This document shows, piece by piece, positions 1-10,682 of a DNA stretch of 64,000 bases (the first letter of the stretch is position 1; every line of letters starts with the position of its first letter). The DNA is from Nigrospora sphaerica (taxonomy: Eukaryota > Ascomycota > Sordariomycetes > Amphisphaeriales > Apiosporaceae), in assembly GCA_018287875.1 (NCBI GenBank), contig JAGVVL010000029.1:434001-498000 (forward strand), in the 5' to 3' direction. Under the pieces are notes generated by a model, which made no database searches, was not told the DNA's origin, and saw only the letters and a list, made by a program, of their open reading frames with translations. Both the position numbers and the translations under genes were made by a program.

Positions 1-34
1 AAGCTAAAGCACTTACAGACCATCACTTTAGGAT

Positions 35-1443
35 TTATGGAGACAACCGAAGGGACATAAATGGGCTCTCCAAAGGTTCTGTATTTGGTGTACTAGTCAC
101 TAAGGTCTCTGATGTTATTAGATTGGCTAATACACTTAGGTTAATGTCCTCTAAAAGATCAGCATCTAAAAATTTAATAGCCTCTGGCACCATAGGATTA
201 AAGCGCTGTAGCTCAACCGTACTATCTGTAGAATATTCAGTGACTTGAGAGAGGAAATGATCAAAAGAAGTCACACCTTTCTGACGCAGGAAAGATGCTA
301 CCTCAGGGTTTTGTTGATAGTGCTTGAACTCTTGTTCTAATTTATCTAGCGTCACCCTCATCCCAGGTTTTAATACAAACAAATAATATACCTTGTTATT
401 TTGATTGATTTGAGGTAACTCAAATAGCTTAAAGCAATCCGCATGAGATGTGCAAATCGCTTGCAATTGAGAGGCATGAAGCTTTTGGATAAACTTAAGT
501 TGGGTCAGTACGTATTGGGCAACGGCAGGGAACTTGATAGCATATTGAGTAATATACTGGCCATTAGATTTGAATAAACTATTTTTAATAGGCTCTAATT
601 CAGAATCTGTACAAATTGTTAAAACGACCTCTTCGTGATCACCTATCATTTGCCTTACCTTAGAAGCATACTCCTTATATTGAAGCAATTTCTGAAAACA
701 CGGTTGACGAAAAATGGTTAATAATAGGTTTGGATGATTATCTCTTACTATTTGGTTGAACCAGGAATTAACAAATCTTTGCCCTTCTTCAGGAAGGGTG
801 GTTAAAGCCCATGCATGTAGCCCAGAATGCATCAGAACCCCATCCCTATAGTCAAAATCTGTTCTTTCTTTATATACTACCAATCGAATAAATTTTACTA
901 TTAGATGTCTGAACAATCGATTCACAGCATCCTTTACATTACTTAAAGGTGAATACACTTTAAAATCAGTTGGTAAACGCGACTCATGCCATGCTTCATT
1001 CAGTTTGCTTTGCATCTCTTCACCTTGGGTCAGCTGATAATTTGAAAGCAATTTTCTTAACTCCTCCTTTTTTGGTTGCAGGCAGCCAAACTCATCTGCT
1101 TCTTTTGCCCTGTTTGTAAATTGGTTAACCAAGTATTTTGAAAATCTTTCAAATTCTTTATGACAGTCAGTAAGGGTTGAGTTGTATTATAAAATTTGTA
1201 AAAGACCTCCCACTCTTTCTTAATAGGCTCGGACGGACCCTGCCAAAAATCATTGAAGGAGTTTAAAAGCAAATCAGGTCTTGACTCTTTATAAAATATT
1301 TTTTTTAGAGTATGAGAATCACTAAGCAAGGCATGTATGTCCTTACACACTAAACTAAAAGCGATAAATGTTTTTGGGTCTTGAATAAAAGAAGCAATCT
1401 GCACTTTTACTTCAGTAGGTAAATCAGTCAATAAGGAAGCCAT
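35..1443 (-). CDS. F-box domain protein, putative host-directed effector (one frameshift)
   Basis: Residues about 5-45 read as an F-box: 'LTDLPTEVKVQIASFI', then 'FSLVCKDIHALLSD' and 'LKKIFYKE', the LP..(V/I)..I / V(C)K.. / L pattern that binds Skp1 in eukaryotic SCF ligases. Bacterial F-box proteins are normally secreted effectors (family knowledge); secretion here is inferred. Two overlapping frames (35..1132 and 1057..1443) make one protein of about 468 residues if one A is added to the A4 run (T4 at 1136-1139 on the + strand), giving 'DFQKYLVNQFTNRAKEADEF'. The remaining 370 residues are mostly helical, have no signal peptide, and match no family I recognise. The F-box is clear; the joining of the frames is likely, and the two could otherwise be separate genes. 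Confidence 0.6.
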
Positions 1444-1522
1444 ATAGCCATCACACTTTATTTAATAAATGAATAAAGCGCGTAAACTAATATAAGACAC
1501 CACAAAAAGGTATTCGCAATAA

Positions 1523-1978
1523 CTACAAATACCGGCTTAATCGTTGACGCAGGTGACGAAAAAGAGAAGGAGTCAGACTGTCTTTAAAAAGCACCACATG
1601 GCAATACGTATGATACGGCATACAGTAGAACCTTAAGCTCACCACAGAGGCCGTGCAGAGACTACCAGATTGCAAAATACCGGTATACACTTCTCCCTCG
1701 TTAGTCCCTAAAATCCAAGTGTTTTCAGGGGTGTATTCCAAATAAATAATAGCCTTTGTAGACTGCAAACTTAACCTTTCATACCATACCGTATAAAAAT
1801 GTAAGCCATGCAATACCAAGGCTAATTTTTTTACTGAAAGCGGTAAGGCAACACTCAACCATACGAACCCCATGCATGCGTATAAAACACTAACTAAGCC
1901 TATCAACCAAACAGAAGGCTGTATGACCCCTTGAAAAGAGGGAGTGGATGATGTCATATAAGATGGAAAGGCAGGCAA
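1523..1978 (-). CDS. Small inner-membrane protein, YgfX (CptA)-like
   Basis: A 151-residue protein. Two hydrophobic segments (about residues 22-45 and 45-62) are followed by a soluble C-terminal domain with 'GSLCTASVVSLRF' and 'LTPSLFRHLRQRL'. This resembles YgfX-type proteins: two N-terminal membrane helices, a small beta domain, and a closing 'D....FR.LR..LR' motif. YgfX family members are linked to YgfY/SdhE, which is not visible here. The listed start is TTG; an in-frame ATG at 1957 is an alternative, and neither has a convincing ribosome binding site. Function is inferred only from the layout and C-terminal motif, so the family call is tentative. Confidence 0.4.
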   Translation of the reverse strand: MPAFPSYMTSSTPSFQGVIQPSVWLIGLVSVLYACMGFVWLSVALPLSVKKLALVLHGLHFYTVWYERLSLQSTKAIIYLEYTPENTWILGTNEGEVYTGILQSGSLCTASVVSLRFYCMPYHTYCHVVLFKDSLTPSLFRHLRQRLSRYL

Positions 1979-2047
1979 TAGTTACTTAAAAGCACTTACT
2001 GTTATCATGCCTAAGATTTAAAGATAAAAGCAAGATCCGTACTCGGT

Positions 2048-3834
2048 TTACTCTTTGACTTTTAAAACCGCTAAAAAGGCATCCTGCGGGATTTCCACTT
2101 TTCCTAATTGTTTCATGCGTTTTTTACCGGCTTGCTGTTTTTCTAGTAATTTGCGTTTTCGGCTGACGTCTCCCCCATAACATTTTGCAATCACATTTTT
2201 ACGAAGGGCTTTAACGCTTTCTCGTGCAATAATTTTTCCACCGATAGACGCTTGAATCGCGACGTCAAACATTTGCCTTGGAATTAATTCTCGTAAACGC
2301 TCAGCCAGTTGCCTACCTCGAAACGTAGCGTGTTGGCGGTGTACAATACAAGCCAATGCATCTACTTTATCGCCATTAATCATAATATCCAGCTTCACTA
2401 AGTCAGCGCTTTGAAAACGAAGCCATTGATAGTCTAAAGAAGCATATCCACGACTAATGGATTTTAGGCGATCGAAAAAATCTAAGGCCACTTCAGCTAA
2501 AGGTAATTCATAGCGCAAATTCACTTGATTGCCTAAATATTGCATTTGGATCTGTACCCCACGCTTTTCATTACATAAGTTCATAATACCACCTACATAA
2601 TCGGGTGGCACCAGCATATTGGCTTCTACAATAGGCTCTCTAAATTCAAGACGTTGTTCTGGAGGCGGTAGGTGCGCAGGATTACTGACTAAGCGCGTTC
2701 CTTGATCTCGTGTAAGAATTTCATAGACAACCGTAGGTGCTGTGACTAACAACTCTAAGTGATATTCTTCTTCTAACCGTTCTTGTACAATCTCTAAATG
2801 TAGAAGTCCTAAAAAACCACAGCGAAAGCCTGGCCCTAAGGCTTCTGAGGACTCAGGTTCGTAAAATAAAGCGGAGTCGTTTAAGCTTAGCCTTGCTAAA
2901 GCCTCTCGGGTACTTTCATAATCCTCACTGTTCATTGGAAAAATACCGGCATATACTTGAGGATGTACTTTTTAAAACCAGGTAGCGCAACGGGTTCAGG
3001 ATGATTGGCGTGTAAAATCGTATCCCCCACCGGTGCCCCTTGCACCTCTTTAATATTTGCAATCACAAAGCCCACTTCGCCTGTATTTAAAGTAGGTTTT
3101 TCAAAACGTTTAGGGGTGAACACCCCAACCGTATCGACGGTATAGGTTCGGCCTGTCGAAAAAATCTGAATACGATCTCGAGCTTTTAAGACCCCTTCTC
3201 GAACACGCACTAATGAAACGACCCCTAGATAACTGTCAAACCAAGAATCAATAATCAAGGCTTGCAGTGGAGCCTCCGGATTTCCTTTGGGGGCTGGGAT
3301 AGTCTCTATCAATCGCTCAATTAATGTCTCAATCCCCTCATTCTGCTTCGCACTAATCGGTACGGCGTCATCCGCTGGAATGCCCACCACTTCTTCAATT
3401 TCCTGGATTACTCGTTTAGGTTCAGCTTGTGGTAAGTCCATTTTATTTAAAACGGGCATCACTTCAAGATCCTGCTCAATGGCGGTATAACAAACCGCGA
3501 CGGTTTGCGCTTCAACGCCTTGTGCTGCATCTACGACTAACAAAGCCCCTTCACAAGCGGCCAAAGAGCGAGAGACTTCATAGGAAAAATCCACATGACC
3601 TGGAGTATCAATTAAATTTAATTGATAAGATTGACCATTTTTTGCTTGATAGTAGAGCGTAACACTTTTGGCTTTAATGGTAATACCACGCCGTTTTTCA
3701 ATCGCACGATCTAGAACTTGTGCTTCCATTTCACGCTCACTTAAGCCTTGACAATGCTCAATCAAACGATCCGCCACTGTTGACTTACCATGATCAATAT
3801 GGGCGATAATACAAAAATTACGGATATTTTCCAT
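2048..3834 (-). CDS. lepA: Elongation factor 4 (LepA), one frameshift
   Basis: LepA is the ribosome-associated GTPase that acts as elongation factor 4. The N-terminal half (2932..3834) carries the GTPase motifs 'AHIDHGKST' (P-loop), 'DTPGHVDF' (G3) and 'NKMDLP' (G4). The C-terminal half (2048..2935) carries the LepA-specific '[20 protein letters not shown]' region and the basic tail '[19 protein letters not shown]'. The halves are split at the T5 run 2969-2973. Adding one base restores '[14 protein letters not shown]' between them, exactly as the family reads, for a total near 596 residues (usual length about 600). No lepB follows it; a tRNA-Pro lies upstream in the opposite orientation. Confidence 0.95.
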
Positions 3835-3886
3835 TACAGACTTGGCTTATTATTTTATTTCATATATCTTAAGCAAAGGTAGTGAT

Positions 3887-3963
3887 CGGGGCGTAGCGCA
3901 GCTTGGTAGCGCGCCTGCATGGGGTGCAGGAGGTCAGAGGTTCAAATCCTCTCGTCCCGACCA
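3887..3963 (+). tRNA. tRNA-Pro (anticodon GGG)
   Basis: A 77-nt cloverleaf. The acceptor arms CGGGGCG and CGTCCCG pair, with one G-U. The anticodon stem CCTGC/GCAGG holds the loop ATGGGGT, so the anticodon is GGG (Pro). The T-arm GTTCAAATC is present. CCA is encoded at 3961-3963. Confidence 0.95.
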
Positions 3964-4123
3964 TTTTACTTCTTTGATTTCCTATTTTATAGGATTCAAC
4001 ACCATATGTATAACTTAAAGATAGGTGGGCTTATTAGCGTTCTACCTAACAGTATCTTTTAGAGAGATAAGCCTAATCTTTACCGAAAAAATTATAGCTT
4101 CTGTAATATTTATAAACTGTGTT

Positions 4124-5424
4124 TTATGCTAAGGCAGTTTTAGGTGTCTTACCGACTACATCGTGAGCAGATAATAAAGGCATTAATTGAAAAATCGCTT
4201 GCTTAAAGGCCTCTATTAATAATGCACGGGCTAACGGAGCGGGGATGCCACGGGCTTTTAGATAAAATAATGCCTCTGCATCCAAGGCGCCCACTGTTGC
4301 GCCGTGCGTGCATTCAATCTCTCCTGTGAGTAATTCTAAGCGTGGTTTGGTATTAATTTCTGCAGTATCAGATAAAAGGAGATTATAATTACCTTGGTGA
4401 GAGCTCATCTGCTTAATAGCCGTTTCGGCTTTAACGGCACCATTAAAAGATAATTGACCTTTGTCATCGGCAATGCCTCGATAATGGATATGACTCTTGG
4501 TATGATCGGAGCGATGCTGCACCAATACTTGTTGATCGATATTCTGTTGCGCTTTCACTTGATTTAAACCATACAAGTCACATGCAGCACCTTTTCCACA
4601 CAAGTCGACGGATAAAGTATGACGCATGAACCCCCACCATTTAGTACAGATTCACTACGAAAACGACTATCTTCAGCTTGTTGAATGGCTAATTGCCCAA
4701 TGTAGACGCCCCGCGCTGAAGTCGAAGCCAATTGCCCCCATTCTACTTGAGCGCCTGCTTTAAGAGTCAACTGATTTAAAACATTGTAAGCGCATCTAGC
4801 ATCAAGCGATTCTGTCGGATAGGGCATAAAAGACTCAATAATTTTGACTTGGCCATGGATGCCCGCTTGTATAATATTATGCACGCAAAACATGCGCGGC
4901 TCTTGAAAATGCTCGCTTTCAGAAAATAGATACTGTATCTCAATAACAGGCTCAATCGCACAATGGTCTTCCACTATAATACGTAGTCCACTTTGGCTAA
5001 ATATCTGATTGAAGGTATAAAAAGCATGACCAAGTCTTTCAGCAGCAGACCAAGTAGTATCTAAAGCGTTAAAGGGTGTAGCAGCGTTAATCGGCTCAAT
5101 ACGTAACCCTTTCGGTAAAACAAGCTGCTCTATCCCATAAAATTGACTATCCAAACAAACGATAGTGACTCGATCGGAAGACTGTCTCGGTAGGGCAGAT
5201 GCAGGGACTGTGCTACCAGGCATGAATCTCTCGGTTTGCATCAAAAAAGGCTGTTTTAATAATACAGAGCGTATGGCATAACGCCAATCTTCATTTTTAA
5301 CCGTCGGTAAGCCCTCTTTTATAAAGCGTTTACGTGCTATTTCTCGCGCTTTACGATCAGAGAGAGAAGTGGTAGACAACATTCGGTCAGCTTGTTCTAA
5401 ATACTGTTCAAATAGTGATTGCAC
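4124..5424 (-). CDS. sufD: Fe-S cluster assembly scaffold SufD, one frameshift
   Basis: SufD partners SufB and SufC in the SufBC2D scaffold that builds Fe-S clusters. The C-terminal half shows the SufD/SufB core: 'IECTHGATVGALDAEALFYL', then 'KARGIP..LARALLIEAF'. The N-terminal half opens with a helical region and the typical 'NEDWRYAIRS' (SufD usually has 'EDWRYT'). The two frames (4124..4627 and 4564..5424) are separated at the C5 run 4631-4635; one added base restores 'ESVLNGGGFMRHTLSVDL'. The total is about 433 residues, normal for SufD. No sufB, sufC or sufS is adjacent, which is unusual because these genes are normally an operon. Confidence 0.9.
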
Positions 5425-5744
5425 AGGTAAACACTCGCTTAAAAAATTACAAACATTTTACAATTAGGAGCCGCCCTGCCCCTACTTATGCACCATCGTA
5501 CGGTTTTTTTAGAAGTGCATCAATACAAATGAGTCAATAAATTCCCTTTTACTTCTAAATACAGAGAGACGAGAGACGATGCGGCTTGACTAGACTATTT
5601 ATCTCACATTCTTTATCGTATGGACAACAACCATTGGTAAAAATAATAGCGTACGGTAAGATAGTCAAAGTTACCGTACTAGCATAATAAGCAGTGCGTG
5701 TTGCAATCATTACCATCATTCATACTATACTTTAAGGTAATATC
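5425..5744. other. Intergenic region between divergent sufD and lpdA
   Basis: A 320-bp non-coding stretch between two divergent genes, so promoters for both are expected here. It contains the perfect inverted repeat listed separately. A possible -35/-10 pair for lpdA is TTGCAA (5701) with TATACT (5726), but the 19-nt spacer is long. I see no RNA gene. Confidence 0.5.
5651..5679. promoter_or_regulatory. Perfect 9-bp inverted repeat upstream of lpdA
   Basis: GTACGGTAA (5651-5659) and TTACCGTAC (5671-5679) are exact inverted copies with an 11-nt spacer, 66 bp before the lpdA start. A partial half-site, GTACGG, recurs near 5496 on the sufD side. It could be a repressor operator or an RNA hairpin; it has no T tract, so it does not look like a terminator. 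Confidence 0.45.
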
Positions 5745-7135
5745 ATGACTAAACAGACTGACCTACTGGTATTAGGTTCGGGGCCCGGGGTTATACCGCA
5801 GCTTTTCGTGCAGCGGATTTAGGCAAAAAAGTGATTTTAGTTGAAAAATATTCTTCGCTAGGCGGGGTTTGCCTTAATGTCGGATGTATTCCGTCTAAAC
5901 ATCTACTACATCGTGCGAATGTATTAACCGAAGCCCAACACTTAAAAAGTGCCGGCATTCACTTTGAAAAACCAAGTATTAACCTAGATGAGTTAAGAGC
6001 ACATAAAGATAAAGTGGTCTCTCAATTATCAAGCGGCATTCAATTCCTTGGAAAAAAACGTAAAGTAGAAGTGGTACAAGGGACAGGCACCTTTATCGAT
6101 GCTAACACACTGGAAGTGAAAAACGATCAAGGAGAATTAACCTTAATTAGCTTTAAACACGCCATTATTGCAGCAGGCTCTTATCCTATTCTACTGCCTA
6201 ACCTTCCTAAGGATCCCCGTATTATGACCTCTACTGGGGCACTCGCTTTAGAAGAGATTCCAAAGCGCTTATTAATTATTGGCGGCGGAATTATTGGGCT
6301 TGAAATGGCCAATATCTATCATGCGTTAGGCAGCCACATTACAGTGGTAGAGCTAGGTGATCAATTAATCCCTGCAGCTGATAGCGATATTGTGAAACCT
6401 CTACATAAACTAGCCAGTCGCCACTATGAAGTATTACTTAAAACCAAGGTAGTGGATGTTAAAGCGACCCCAGAAAGCCTTCATGTTACTTTTGAAGGAG
6501 AAGCTAAGTCTGATACACAATCTTATGATCGCATTCTCTGTGCAGTGGGACGTACCCCAAATAGCAGATCCATTGGTGCAGAAAATATTAATTTATCCAT
6601 TGATAAGCAAGGCTTTATTCAAGTGGATGAGCAACTACGCACCAATATTCCTCATATCTTTGCAATTGGCGATATAGTCGGACAGCCTATGTTGGCTCAC
6701 AAAGCCAGTGCACAAGCTAAAGTAGCCGCAGAAGTAGTGTGTGGCGCAGACTATACCTTTGATCCAATTTGCATTCCATCTGTTGCTTATACAAGTCCTG
6801 AGCTAGCATGGACTGGATTAACCGAGAAAGAAGCTAAAGCGCAAAATATTCCTTATGAAAAAGGCGTATTTCCGTGGAAAGCGAGTGGACGTGCTTTAAC
6901 ACAAGATGCTACCGATGGTATAACAAAATTGTTATTCGATCCAAGTAGCCGACGTGTTATAGGCGGTGGTATCGTAGGGGCTCACGCAAGCGAATTGATT
7001 GGAGAAGTGACCCATGCGATTGAAATGGGATCGACTGTGGAGGATATGGAATTAACCATTCATCCGCATCCAACGTTATCAGAGACTGTCTTACTGGCTG
7101 CTGAAGTCTTTGGGGGAACTATTACGGATTTATAA
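5745..7135 (+). CDS. lpdA: Dihydrolipoamide dehydrogenase (E3), one frameshift
   Basis: E3 reoxidises lipoamide in the pyruvate and 2-oxoglutarate dehydrogenase complexes, using FAD and NAD+. The protein starts 'MTKQTDLLVLGSGPG' at 5745 and continues after a one-base loss in the G4 run 5787-5790; one added G gives 'GSGPGGYTAAFRAADLG'. The redox-active disulfide 'GGVCLNVGCIPSK', the NAD site 'GGGIIGLEMA' and the C-terminal catalytic 'HPHPTLSE' (His-Glu pair) are all present. Length is about 463 residues, normal for the family. The ATG sits about 6 nt after AAGGT. No E1 or E2 genes are adjacent. Confidence 0.93.
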
Positions 7136-7152
7136 TCCCCCAAAGCGATAGG

Positions 7153-9294
7153 CTACAGCGTAGTGGCTCGGGCTAGACGCCCGGGTCGTCTCTGATTACA
7201 ATCATTTGAAGAGACAGAAATCTTACGGCGCTCTCTCATTTTTGTTTTACAAAAATCATAAAATTTACTTTGCTGATCTACTAAGTCTGTATCCTTTTCA
7301 CCTGCCACACTAGGCATTGCATTATGTTTTCTCCCATAGTAAGCAACCATCATATTGAAAAATAGATTTATATAGTCCGGGATTTTATCATGTTTATCTG
7401 AGAAAAATGGTTGTTTAAGAGCATTTATCAATATATGAGTATAAGAAATAAGTTCCATACCCGTTTTCATTGTTTGTGCCGAGGAAACAATATTATTTAG
7501 ACCTATTTCTGGTTTTTTTAAAGTATCTAATAAAGTTTCTATGGTATCCGTCACGGCTTCGCCCATACCTATAAAATCCTGATACTTAGCTAGAACAAAT
7601 AGCTTTTGACAATCAAAGAGTAATCGGTCCTGTTTTTCCCATTTAGTTTGACTGTCTGCAATTACAATTTGCAAGGCACTCAAATCCTGTTTGCATGACG
7701 GATCAAAAACCTCAGATAAACTAGTAGCTGTCTCCTTTCGCCATTGAGCTAATTGATTATTTAATGTGGTCGAGAAATATTGACATAATTTTTCTATATC
7801 TCCTTGCATCTCTTTTATAAGAGAAAAACTATCTTTAAATAACACATTGTCCGAATCTACTGCCTTTTTTCAAACTGCTTTAGTATCTGATGTAAATATT
7901 GCGCTTGTTCAATTTCAAGAGTAGTCACGACGGCCGTTTCACACAAAGCTTGTATGCTATCTTTTAAGGAAGTGCACGCATATAACAATAGCTTTGATTT
8001 TTCGAGTGAATCTATCTGTTTTTCTGTATGTGCCTCTACACGCTGCTCTTTTAATAGTTGTAACTTTTCCTTTTTGATAAAGGGCAGTGGAAATTCTGAA
8101 GAGCAGTATCTAACTGATTTTTGTAGTTTTTCTATTTTTTCTTTTTCTTGCTGCTCGATAGACAATAAAATCTTGTCAAACAAATCAAAGGGCAATGCTT
8201 TTTCCAATTCCACACATTCCTGTAGTTCTCTCCACACTATTTGGTCTAATTGATCGTTTAATTTAGTGGAGGAATCTTCACATAAATTTTCTATATCCTG
8301 TTGCATCTCTTTTATAAGAGAGAAACTGCCTTTAAATAACTCATTTTCCGCATCTAAGGCTGTCTCTTCGAATTGGTTTAGTATCTGGTATAAATATTGC
8401 ACCCGTTCAGCGTCAATAACAGTCACGATGCTCGCTTTACACAAATCCTGTACGCTGTCTTTTAAGGAAGTGCACGCATATAACAATAGTTCTGATTTTT
8501 CAAATAAACCTATCTTGTTTTCTGTATATGCCGCTACACGCTGCGCATACTCGCTTTGTAATGGCAATAACTTTTTTTGTTGATAAAGGGAAGTGGAAAT
8601 TCTTCAGAGCAATATATAACTGATTTTCGAAGTTTGCGGGCTATTTTCTGTTCAGTCTCAATAGATACTAAAAGTGTCTCAAATAGCTCAAGTGGTAATG
8701 GTGTTTTTGATTTAAAATATTCTTGTAGTGCTTCCCACACCTTTTGATTATCATTTTTTTCTTATCCATGTAAGAAAAGGCTACTCGATAAAATATTGGC
8801 CCAATATCATTTAATAAATTGAGTAACGCTTGAGTAGATGCTCCAAGCACTTGATTTTCTGGAAACAAATTCAATTTTTCCAAAGGTGTGGTTTGATCCT
8901 CTTGGGTTTCCAACTCCTTTTCTAGTTTTTCCTTAAACGCTTGTAAATGCCCCAGTAAAGAAGATGAGGCCATTTCCTCCAAAGTACCTCTGTAATAACC
9001 ATGCTTGTCTTTAATGTCTAATAGTACTCCTGCTTCATTGAGGGGCCCATAATACCACTCTAAGTAAGATCTATTGAATTCTTCTGGCTTAAAATATTCA
9101 GGCAACCAATCTCTCTGAAATCTTTTAAATAATTCTATTGCTCTGTCGGCACGTTCTTCTTTTGAAGCCTCCTCCTCTTCGCTAAACGCAGTAAAAGTAC
9201 CGGTGTTAGTTGAAAAAAATGTAGTCCCGGAGAGATCAGTACTTGCACTCTCTATACTTGCGCGACGCAGCTGCCCCTGTATCTTGTGTTCCAT
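7153..9294 (-). CDS. Repeat-containing coiled-coil protein, unknown function (three frameshifts)
   Basis: Four overlapping frames form one protein of about 714 residues when one base is added at each of the T runs 8754-8760, 8572-8578 and 7865-7870. The N-terminal part is acidic and Ser/Thr-rich with a Glu cluster ('FSEEEEASKEERADRA'). The rest is Glu/Lys/Leu-rich and predicted helical or coiled coil. A module of about 166 residues occurs about 2.5 times; its landmarks are 'YCSEEFPLPF' / 'YCSSEFPLPF', 'LLLYACTSLKDS' (twice) and 'FSLIKEMQ.DIE.LC' (twice). There is no signal peptide or known domain. Start at 9294 (MEHK) is chosen over 9330 because AAGGG lies upstream. The size, helices and repeats are typical of intracellular-symbiont effectors, but that role is inference. 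Confidence 0.55.
7801..8700 (-). repeat. Tandem protein-coding repeat, unit about 498 bp
   Basis: Matching segments recur about 498 bp apart: TTTTAAGGAAGTGCACGCAT near 7962 and 8460, TGCATCTCTTTTATAAGAGA near 7805 and 8302, TGATAAAGGG near 8075 and 8581. This corresponds to about 166 residues. Offsets that are not multiples of three coincide with the frame breaks. Confidence 0.7.
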
Positions 9295-9396
9295 TTTATT
9301 TAAACCCTTAATCCAAAAAAGGGCAAGCATACCCGAAGATGCTTAAAAAGATTATACGGAAAAAATGACTACGGGAAAAACCACTATCTGTAAGAC

Positions 9397-10635
9397 TTAA
9401 CCTGCTTCTTTTTCGATTTTTTTAGTCCACCAATTGCCTAACGATTGAGGTAATTCACCACATTCCACCCGAAGCAACAAAAAGTCATATGCTGCACGAA
9501 AACGAGGATGTTCTAACAAGCGCTTTACTTGATTAGGTTTTCGTTTGATTAAAGCGGGTTGCATCATCCAAATATCTTTCATCATTTGACTACAAAAACG
9601 CGTGAATGAAGTCGCAGTTTGTTGGATACCCATCACTTTTCGAATTGCTGTTGTATAGCAAATACTTTCAGGTATTGTCTCATCTTGTACGAATTCTATT
9701 TCTTTTATTAACACAGGCCATAGTAACACTGAGAATAAAAACGCAGGCGATAAGGTTTGTTGACGATTAAAACGTCGATCTGTGTGCGCTAAAGCCGTTT
9801 CTATCCATTGCGTATGCGTTGTATTACCTACAGTCGCACTAAATACCGGAAATAACTCAGGAAATAACTGATATTGTGTAAGTAAGCGATAGGATCGAAC
9901 GGCATAACCGCCATGGAATAACTTTAAGGTCTCTTCAAATAAGCGGCTATTAGAGACAGAAGCTAATAAAGGCACATGCTCACGCAGTGCTGTCTCTGTT
10001 TTTGTTTCGAAGGTAAAATCAGGAAATTTAGCCGCTAAGCGAATAGCGCGCAACAAGCGCACTGGATCTTCTTGGTACCGTTGATTCGCATCTCCAATAA
10101 TACGAATTTTCTTATTTCGAATATCTTCCATGCCATGACAGTAATCGACAATACTAAAATCCTGGATATTATAATAAAGCGCATTAATCGAAAAATCTCT
10201 ACGCCATATATCCTCTTCTAATGTGCCATACACATTATCTCGTAGTAACATACCTGCGGCACTTAGCCGGCGATGTCCGGATTTTTCTGAAGCCCCTCTA
10301 AATGTAGTGACCTCTATAATTTCACCTGAAAAACGAATATGCGCAATACGAAATCGTTTCCCAATCAATAAAGCATTATAAAAAATATGTTTAATTTGCT
10401 CTGGATGGGCATTGGTCGCAATATCAAAATCTTTAGGTGATACGCCCAGTAATAGATCACGCACCCCTCCTCCAACGAGGTAGGCTTGAAAGCCATGTTT
10501 CTTTAAATGATACAGCACTTTTAATGCGTTCTTACTCATTGATTGCCTTGAAATAGGATGGCAATGACGAGGCACGATAACAGGCTGAATGGAGGGTGAT
10601 CGTTTAAAGAAAGCTTTTAGATATTTCCTGAAAAT
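9397..10635 (-). CDS. pcnB: Poly(A) polymerase I (PcnB), predicted AUU start
   Basis: PcnB adds 3' poly(A) tails that promote RNA decay. The class II nucleotidyltransferase core is plain: 'AYLVGGGVRDLLLG', 'KDFDIATNA' (catalytic Asp pair), 'RRDFSINALYY' and 'EDPVRLLRAIR'. The PcnB-type 'ISRQSMSKNALKVLY' segment separates it from CCA-adding enzymes. The first ATG or GTG would truncate the conserved N terminus. In the same frame an ATT at 10633-10635 lies 8 nt after a strong GAGGAG site (10644-10649) and opens 'IFRKYLKAFFKRSPSIQP', similar to the E. coli N terminus. E. coli pcnB is known to start at AUU. Length is 412 residues. No frameshift is visible. Confidence 0.93.
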   Translation of the reverse strand: MFRKYLKAFFKRSPSIQPVIVPRHCHPISRQSMSKNALKVLYHLKKHGFQAYLVGGGVRDLLLGVSPKDFDIATNAHPEQIKHIFYNALLIGKRFRIAHIRFSGEIIEVTTFRGASEKSGHRRLSAAGMLLRDNVYGTLEEDIWRRDFSINALYYNIQDFSIVDYCHGMEDIRNKKIRIIGDANQRYQEDPVRLLRAIRLAAKFPDFTFETKTETALREHVPLLASVSNSRLFEETLKLFHGGYAVRSYRLLTQYQLFPELFPVFSATVGNTTHTQWIETALAHTDRRFNRQQTLSPAFLFSVLLWPVLIKEIEFVQDETIPESICYTTAIRKVMGIQQTATSFTRFCSQMMKDIWMMQPALIKRKPNQVKRLLEHPRFRAAYDFLLLRVECGELPQSLGNWWTKKIEKEAG

Positions 10636-10643
10636 AAAAAGTT

Positions 10644-10649
10644 CTCCTC
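10644..10649 (-). promoter_or_regulatory. Ribosome binding site deciding the pcnB AUU start
   Basis: GAGGAG on the minus strand, 8 nt before the in-frame ATT codon 10633-10635. No ATG, GTG or TTG in that frame lies at a usable distance, so this site supports AUU initiation. Confidence 0.65.
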
Positions 10650-10682
10650 AACAACAATAAAGTATAGTATTATAGGCAATAT

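Noticed and set aside
1523..1978. Toxin-antitoxin pair of the CptA/CptB type
   Set aside because: Only a possible YgfX-like protein is seen; no partner gene of the SdhE/CptB type lies beside it.
9397..10635. CCA-adding enzyme
   Set aside because: Some tRNAs here lack encoded CCA, but the protein has the PcnB-type N-terminal 'ISR..(M/I)S.NALKV' segment and length, so poly(A) polymerase is the better call.
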